A DNA stretch of 64,000 bases from Seminavis robusta (taxonomy: Eukaryota; Bacillariophyta; Bacillariophyceae; Naviculales; Naviculaceae). This document shows positions 57,404 to 64,000 of the stretch, piece after piece; within the stretch, counting starts at the first letter, position 1; every line of letters starts with the position of its first letter. The translations under genes and the position numbers were made by a program. Under the pieces are notes generated by a model. That model did not search any database. It worked only from the letters and a program-made list of their open reading frames with translations, and was not told where the DNA came from. The DNA is taken from NCBI GenBank assembly GCA_903772945.1, contig CAICTM010000366.1, positions 1 through 64,000 on the forward strand. The letters run 5' to 3'.

Positions 57404-58596
57404 GGTTGGACACCTTCACTTCCTTGCTTCCTGCTCCTTTCTGTAACAACTTGACCTAGATTCTTTTTGCCCTCCATCTTTACTTTACTGTAACAACTTC
57501 AACCAGCCAACTTGGTCTATCGGTACCGGTAGCACCCACGCTTTGGGTCAACCATCATAGCTAGAATTCTCCAGCCAGACTCCAGAAAAAGAATCCGTCT
57601 CGCCCCGTTAGAGGCCGTGCCACCGGAAAATGAGTGTCAAAGGAAATGAAGCAAGGGTGTTTGTTTCGAATGGACACCTATGCCTGTTCATCGTAATACG
57701 GAGACGAAGCAGTCTTTTTGATCATGATGTGTCACCGGACAAGGTACCTGGTATCGCCTACTAGTACCGGTACTTGCCATCTGTAGCCGTGTCATTGCTA
57801 GCTAGCTAGCTGGCTCTGAGCTGCGCTTGACCGTTGCTGTTGCGTTGACAGCTGCGTTGACTGTTGAGCCCTGTGACTGAAAGGCTTTTACTTGCTTACT
57901 TGTTGCAAAACTACCCTTCTGCCCCCTCTCGATGAGCAGTCAGCTTACCCGGGTACCGTCTTACCGTACCGTACAGCTTACCATACTGACTCCTTGGTGA
58001 CGTGTGACGTACAGAACCGCAAAGCAACTTCTTTTTACGTGGTGTGAGCTTTCCCATTTCTGGCAATTGATGTTAAATAGATTTCTTTGTTGAGAAGTCA
58101 CTTACTTGACGACCTGGCATTAATAGATAATAGCGAATTAAAACGAAAGTGCTCTTTTCTTGACTTGCTCCAAAACTTATAAGCAATTGGTTTAAAGGAT
58201 TTATTTGATGGGTACCAGTCTTATTGTCATAATGACCGTCATTGTTTGTTTCAACGACCCACGTTTTAAGTCATGGAGGAGAACAGGGGCAGATAGGGGC
58301 TTTCCTGCCTACATCGTACCCACCTTTAAACCTGTTTGAGTGTGAATCCGAACTGGGAATTGAGCTCACCAAGACACAAGACACGGAGACTTGGTTTGCC
58401 TTTGGAAGGGCCACAAAGCTCCCACAATCTGCGGCGCTTCTCTTCTTTCTTCATCCACACCAGTATTGGTTTCCCAAGGACCCTCAAGAGTCAGTAACAG
58501 TCGCTGAAACTGGTATTCTCCAGCATCCTCACAATCAGAACTCTCCTCTTTCCAAGCTCCCTCCCTCTTTCTCTTTCTCGCTCTGCCACATCAACC
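57404..58596. other. Intergenic region with repeated promoter words
   Basis: No supported gene. GTACCGGTAC lies at 57764-57773 and TCGGTACCGGTAGC near 57519-57532. A pyrimidine-rich leader (CTTTCTCTTTC) precedes the GPCR start. Confidence 0.4.
57998..58010. promoter_or_regulatory. Tandem TGACGT words
   Basis: TGACGT occurs at 57998-58003 and 58005-58010, about 590 bp upstream of the GPCR start codon. The same half-site as the pair at 216-237; function unproven. Confidence 0.25.
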
Positions 58597-61099
58597 ATGG
58601 CTTTGACTGTTCTGTCCTTGCGGCGTCTGCTGATGATGCTGCTATGGATGGCGGCCTCTGCTGCCAACTCGTTGGACGTAATGTACCCTGAGAACTTTCC
58701 TTCGAACGTAACCCTCCGAGCGGCGGTCCTGACTCATGCGGAACCCTTTGCCATGCGGAATGAACTGACGGGTGAGTATTCGGGTCTTCAGCCAGACTTG
58801 TTGGAACGGATAAAGATCTTTGCCCAACAAGATGGCGTCGAGTTGAACATTGTCCTCGAAGAAGCACCTCTCTACGGCTATGTCGTCATGTTGGATCGAC
58901 TGAGCGACAATTGCAACACCACGGTCAATCCGCAACCGCTGGAAGAATGCACCAAGTACGATTTCTTGATGGGCGATTACTACACCAACCCAGATCGATC
59001 TCTTCGCGTCGACTTTGCGCCTCCCTTTTTGCGAACTGCCGTCTCGGCCATGCAGTACGTCTTTCGTCAAGTTCAACCCGGATCGATCGACGTGACAACA
59101 CTCGACGAAGCCAATCAAGCCAATGCCACTATTTGTGTCCTTCACGATTCCTACATGGACGCGCTCGCCATGGAAAATTACCCCGACGCCACCTACCAAC
59201 GCTGCGAAGAAACCGCCGACTGCATCGCCATGCTCAAAGACAATCAATGCGCACTCTTCGTAGACGACGAACTCCAACTGCGCCACCGGGTGGTGGACGA
59301 CCCTACCTTGCAAGTCACGCAGGAAAGTCAATTCAGTCAATTCATTGCCTGGCCCATGCGGTCCACATTGGATCCCGTCGTGAAAAAACTCCTTCAGCGA
59401 TGGATGTACGCCGCCAAGAGCAATGCGACGCTGGACGCACTCTTTGACAAGTACTTTTCCGTCAATCTGTGTCCCGTCGGCAAGGCCGGACCCGACTGCG
59501 ATCAACCCTGTCATCCCGGACATGGACGGAGCGATCGGATGGGAGACTGCATTTGTGAATCGACCAAATGGGTCGGGGACGACTGTAGCGTCGAAGTGCT
59601 GGAAGATACCAGGGGCATTCCTTCCGCTCTGCGCACCGTGGGATACGTCTTGGTGGGCGTCAACGGGGCGGCTGTACTCGTTTCCTTGGTGTGGTTGTTT
59701 TGGAATCGCAACACGCCTCAAGTCCAGGTGGCGCAGCCGTTCTTCCTCTGCCTAGTCCTGCTGGGTTGTCTCATATCCACGTCGACCATCATTCCCATGG
59801 CACAGGAAAACTTGAATGGAGATGTCAATGAAGACAACTTTTTCAATGTACACAAGGCATGCATGGCCATTCCGTGGTTGTACAGCGTGGGATTCTCCAT
59901 TACCTTTGGAACTCTCTTTGCCAAGATACGAAGAGTCTACCTCTTGTTCCAACAAACCACGTCCACTCGCAAAATTAGTGTCGGCATCACGGAAACCGTG
60001 GGTGTCATTGGGATTGTCTTGATGCTCGATGTGGCCATCCTATTGGCATGGAGCCTCGTCGATCCCTTGCGATGGGAGCGAACCATTCTCATGACGGACA
60101 AATACGGTTCTCCACTGTAAGTTACATGGTGCAATGCCTACATACATACATGGCTTGCTTGCTTCAACTATCACCGCATACATACAAGCTTCCATACTCA
60201 CTCGATTTTGTTTGGTCCTTGTCGGAAATGAACGAACGAATGACAGTTCCTCGGAGGGTCACTGCACATGCGACAATTGGCAGATCTTCACGGGGCTCAT
60301 TGCTGCCTTTCACTTTACACTCCTGGGATTGGCTTGCTACCTATGTTATGTCTCCCGTGATATCCCTACCAAGTTTTCAGAGGGAAAATATTTGGCTGTG
60401 GCCATGATCTCCAATCTACAGGTCTTTGTGGTCGCTTTGCCAGTATTGGTCATTCTGGGGTCCGATCCCAAATCAAGCTTCTTTGTCCGTAGCATCATCA
60501 TCGCCGTGAATGACTTTATGGTGATTGCGTTGATCTTTGGCAACCTCATGTACTCTCTGTGGTACGATCGTAGCCACAACGTGGACAGTCAGCAAGCCAT
60601 GCGAAGTGCAGCACAACAATACTCCATCCACAAAGCCTCCAAAGTGAGATCTTCCTTTTCCAACTTTATGAGTACCAATTCCAACTTTACCCGTTCCGAG
60701 AATCTTGGTGCAGTGGAGCATCTTGCGCCAATCTCGGAAACGAGTTCTGGAGACGAACCGCAACAACAGCCATCGAAACAATCCAAAAGCCTACGGAGTT
60801 CCACTAAGAGTACTGGTACGGCTAGCACTGCTGTCCCAAAGAAGAGAGAACGTGCCGCCGATTCGTGGGGAGGGATGGGATTCAAGTCCACCGCGGATGC
60901 TTTTGACGACGACAGCGAGGACGAATTCGACGACGAGGAGCTGGGGGGCGCTACTCGAGAAAGGGAGCCCGACAATGTGTCCGTCACTCCTTCGCATATG
61001 TCGTATGCCGAACAACGCATCGCTCGACTACGGGAATCACAAGCGAGAAGTCTGGCGGAAAGACAGGCCAGCAGAAACAGGCTGCCACCAAAAGAATGA
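58597..61099 (+). CDS. Class C (GABA-B-like) GPCR with periplasmic-binding-protein ectodomain
   Basis: Two exons, 58597-60116 and 60247-61099, joined through a 130-bp GT-AG intron (…YGSPL-SSEGHC…), give 790 residues. Signal peptide about 1-24. Residues about 40-290 resemble a bacterial-type solute-binding domain (LEECTKYDFLMGDYYTNPDRSLRVDFAPPFL in two parts). A Cys-rich EGF-like segment follows (about 292-325, CPVGKAGPDCDQPC ... CICES). Seven hydrophobic helices then follow (about 345-370, 378-403, 427-452, 465-490, 515-545, 550-580, 590-620). The C-terminal tail is about 130 residues, Ser- and acid-rich (SEDEFDDEEL) and probably intracellular. It probably senses an outside small molecule and signals through G proteins; ligand unknown. 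Confidence in class C is good, in GABA-B subgroup moderate. Confidence 0.8.
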
Positions 61100-61559
61100 A
61101 TCGGGTCGACACGTATGCATAGTTGGGGTCATTGCCGCCGGGTGCAATGAATGCACGGGATTGGTAATAGCATTGTCAAAACTTCTCGACACTTATAGGT
61201 TGTATCTTTTCTGGCAGTTAGCACACAGTCTAGCTATAATCCACTTCAGGAAGCTGCTTCGCCCTTCGTCAAAGTTAGCCAGAAAAGTACCGGTATGATG
61301 GCAAACCCAATTTGAAGAGTAGTGAGGCTTGGTCAGATCGTTCCTGCCCTTGCGCAACCAGTGGCAGCAACTTATTTAGAGCAGATAGCAATTTCTGAAG
61401 CCTTTGCCCGGGAGACACTGCATGCTTTGCAAATCCAGCAACAAGCCAAACGGCAAATCCAATCAATTGATGCAGCCAGTCATCAAGACATGGCGTTGTG
61501 CTTTCGTTTCTTGATTCCACAAGCAGCACTCTTTGTGGCACTGTGTTGTAAGGTGTTGC
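61100..61559. other. Intergenic region
   Basis: No supported gene; contains AGTACCGGTATGA (61286-61298). Confidence 0.35.
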
Positions 61560-63035
61560 CTGGATGACTCCATTTGCCTGGGTTTTCATACAAAAGTCCA
61601 TAAAGTATATTGAAAACATTGTCATCTGTTGCGGGAAATCTGTGATCGTCGAACACATCGCCAAGATCTATTGTAGCCTCTTGCACCCCTACCAGCAGAT
61701 CCACAAATCCAGCTGTGTTGGAGTCTGGTTCAGGTGCTTCTTTGCATCCCATATAATTGAGGGTTGTGTAGAAAGGCAGCAAGTGTCGGCTTGGATGCAA
61801 TTCACTGCAGAGGTTGCCTTTCCAATTTTGTGCAGTGCAGCCATCAGAAATCCCGCAAATGTTAGCGTTGTATTGGACTTCTGAAGAATACGTGCTAACA
61901 TTTCGTGGTATCTCTTGAACTTGTCCGGTTGCACATTACATTGACGGTAGTAGAACCATTGGAGGGTATGATTGCTCTGAGCGAATTGAGAATTCGATCC
62001 AGCCCCTTTGCTGATGTGTCACTTGTTGCCTGGATAATCAAGGACTCCACTACTAAGTTGTTGCAGAGGAAATTGCTGATAATTGGCGATGCAGCATCAA
62101 CATCAGTTTCGAGATTTATATCGATTCGCGTCAGACAAGGCATTCCTGCCAAGCAATGTTCCAGGAAATCAAACGCCAACGGATTGTTTGAACGTGGAAA
62201 CAGCCTTACATATCGGATTTTACATTTAGGCAGCAGCTGCTTGAATGTATCTGAGTTGAACACTGTTGATTTTCCATGTTCATCCTGGGAGGGTTCTGGG
62301 AATTTGAGGGTCAGCTCCTTTATGCTCCGATTTGAGAGGATTTTGCGGACAAATTCCAAAAAGGCACCCACTTCCCAATCAGCACACCAGGAACAAACAG
62401 TCTTGATAGTGCTGCCTTTGTCGGTGTTGTTGAGAACTGGCTCCATGCCCTGCACGGCCTCCATATCCATTGATGTCGTTTCGTGCTGGAATTTTCATCA
62501 ATAACAACCCACGGATCAACACTTTCGATACCATCAGTTATGTTTTAAGGCAAACTGAGTTCAGATAACTTCCCTGCAATCATTTTGAAGAGGCCTTGTG
62601 TCAATTGAAGGCTGTATTTCCAGTTCAAGACCAAGCACAAAACGTGAAAGCAAGTATCTTGGACGTTTGGGCATCAATATTTCTGGATTGACATTAGCCA
62701 TGGTAATGATTTCGTTGTCAGTAGGTCTATCAGGTCCTGGTCCTTGAGACACTGCAATCTCCAGAGCAGCTTCATCAACCAACTCAGGACACTTTGTGGC
62801 AAGAAAGCCAACCACTCCTGGTTTAGCTCCACATTTATTTGAGGACGTTGGTGAACAGCTCTGCCGTTAGGGCTTCTGGATAGAACTCATAGAACATTTT
62901 GACAGTTTCCAAGTTAGCCTTGACCATCAGCACCATTTCCAATGGGTGATTCTTGGATACACTCCAGTTGCTGGTAGGCACAGGATTGTCAATAGCAGCA
63001 AACAGCTCGGCAAACAGAGCTGGGACATCCATGGT
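61560..63035 (-). pseudogene. Decayed ankyrin/LRR-like gene
   Basis: On the minus strand, homologous-looking pieces sit in different frames: MDVPALFAELFAAIDNPV at 63032, then GAKPGVVGFLATKCPELVDE (from about 62815), then VRKILSNRSIKELTLKF ... LAGMPCLTRIDINLE (62470-61930), then KFKRYHEMLARILQKSNTTL (61930-61690) and NILYGLLYENPGKW (near 61580). At least three frame changes are needed, for example one extra A in the CTCAAATAAATG region near 62836. I recall similar ordered pieces in a diatom-expanded family with HPLxxVLxxxASLxxVKxFYxxYPEAL and LRR-like ends. No complete frame exists, so it is probably dead. Confidence 0.5.
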
Positions 63036-63489
63036 ATCAAAGGAAAGTTGTTGTTATGGCGGCCACAGGGCCAATCGAGTTACCGGTACGGTAGGGTCGA
63101 GGGTGTACTCTGTCGAGTAATGAAGACAGCTATGAAGACTGTGAAAGAGGAACCTGCGAAAGGAAGCAAAATCTGTAGCCCAAGGCCCAAGAGGAGGAAG
63201 TTCTACTAGCTAGCTAGGGAAGACGCGCACCGCTGTTGCACTCCAACAAATCGAAGGATTGAATCGAATCGAATCGAGATCGATGTTCAGGTGTGGCGGG
63301 TGTGCGAGTCCTCTTTCAGGTTCTCTGGGCATCACCTTCTTCGAGGTTCGCGGAACTCATCTCCGGCTTCTCCGACGCCTTGTTTTTCACGCCGTCCCAC
63401 GCATGTCCTCGTACTAGTATCCATCGAGGGAGATCTTTAGATCTTTATCGGTACATAAGTTGTTGCCAAGGTAACATCCAACCAAGAAG
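63036..63489. other. Intergenic region upstream of the MFS gene
   Basis: No gene seen. TTACCGGTACGG near 63080-63091 and GAATCGAATCGAATCGAGATCG repeats at 63259-63280. Confidence 0.35.
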
Positions 63490-64000
63490 ATGGTCCTCAC
63501 CAACAGTCAGTTTGCGCTACTCTCACTCGCCCTAGTCGGCATTGTCGACTCTGTGAGTTACATGGTGGTGACACCTTCCTTGATCTTTTACATCGAGCAA
63601 GCTCATGGGTCAAATAAGCAGTACGGTATCATTCTCAGTGCCTTTTCCTTTGCGAGTTTCTGTGCCAAGCCGGTGCTTGGTATTTGGGTGGATTCGGCGG
63701 GAAACAAGTTTCGACTTCCTTATTTGACATCCATTGTCTTGGCATCTTTGGGCGGGTTCCTCTACTTTTATGCCAGTGCCTTTGCCGATAATACCAGTAC
63801 GGCCATTGGCATGATTTTGGCTGGCCGTATCTTGGGTGGATTTGGAGCTGCCAATAATGCATTGGGATTTGCCTATGTGGCCAGTGTTATCCCTTCCAAA
63901 GATCAGACCAAAATGAACAATCTACTGTCCATGATGCGCATCGTGGGTATGGCTGCTGGACCTGGATTCAACTTGCTTTTGAAAGATATCAACACCACAG
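63490..64000 (+). CDS. MFS transporter, N-terminal part (runs off the window)
   Basis: ATG at 63490 (AAGATGG context) and an open frame to the window end, 170 codons. There is no upstream in-frame extension of interest. Four or more membrane helices are visible: FALLSLALVGIVDSVSYMVV, YGIILSAFSFASFCAKPVLG, LTSIVLASLGGFLYFYA, and MILAGRILGGFGAANNALGF. GAANNALGFAYVASVIP and SKDQTKMNNLLSMMRIVGMAAGP resemble the motif A-like and transporter-loop regions of MFSD8/SPX-type MFS proteins. Such proteins move small solutes by proton or ion gradients. The substrate cannot be told. The rest lies outside the window. Confidence 0.75.
   Translation, partial: MVLTNSQFALLSLALVGIVDSVSYMVVTPSLIFYIEQAHGSNKQYGIILSAFSFASFCAKPVLGIWVDSAGNKFRLPYLTSIVLASLGGFLYFYASAFADNTSTAIGMILAGRILGGFGAANNALGFAYVASVIPSKDQTKMNNLLSMMRIVGMAAGPGFNLLLKDINTT

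Noticed and set aside
58642-59721. 359-codon minus-strand frame opposite the GPCR
   Set aside because: Antisense shadow; the plus strand has a signal peptide, domain order and splice fit.

Overview
The window looks like nuclear DNA of a pennate diatom. The evidence is a fucoxanthin-chlorophyll protein with an ASAFAP-type plastid leader, a DUF6824 protein, membrane LRR proteins of the diatom type, a diatom-type vWFD-like secreted protein, and compact genes with short GT-AG introns (74-130 bp where I could place them). The species is inferred, not proven. I see no rRNA, tRNA, CRISPR array or virus-derived element.

Layout. 0.7-4.5 kb: CSC1/OSCA-like ion channel (+). 4.6-8.2 kb: catalase-peroxidase with a long histidine-rich membrane-anchored N-terminus (-), head to head with an Hsp20-like gene (8.9 kb, +) across a region with three dyad symmetries. 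11.1-12.2 kb: vWFD-like secreted protein with an apparent frameshift. 13.7-16.1 kb: membrane LRR protein (-). 17.4-18.0 kb: minisatellite. 18.16-22.91 kb: a complete-looking three-gene DNA transposon with terminal inverted repeats and, unusually, subterminal arrays in direct orientation. 23.6-26.5 kb: ankyrin-like protein ending in a histone H2A-like fold. 28.4-29.4 kb: DUF6824 protein. 30.7-46.4 kb: one giant UBR4/BIG-type gene (5022 codons in six exons when spliced) whose C-terminus seems to lack the usual catalytic end. 47.6-48.8 kb: nucleoside hydrolase with a C-terminal membrane anchor. 49.3-50.1 kb: unknown DNA-associated-looking protein. 51.2-51.5 kb: ankyrin fragment. 52.2-53.8 kb: secreted zinc metalloprotease with an HExxHxxGxxHD site assembled by splicing. 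54.2 kb: FCP. 55.9-57.4 kb: tyrosinase-like secreted protein. 58.6-61.1 kb: class C GPCR with a periplasmic-binding-protein ectodomain. 61.6-63.0 kb: decayed ankyrin/LRR-like gene. 63.5 kb to the end: 5' part of an MFS transporter.

The genes do not form a pathway. Several encode surface or secreted proteins (channel, GPCR, LRR protein, tyrosinase, metalloprotease, vWFD protein, anchored KatG). The most unusual items are the three-gene transposon, the His-rich KatG, the histone-fold fusion, the shortened UBR4, and a 10-bp palindrome (GTACCGGTAC) that recurs in intergenic DNA. All exon boundaries were read by eye from splice signals and frame continuity.
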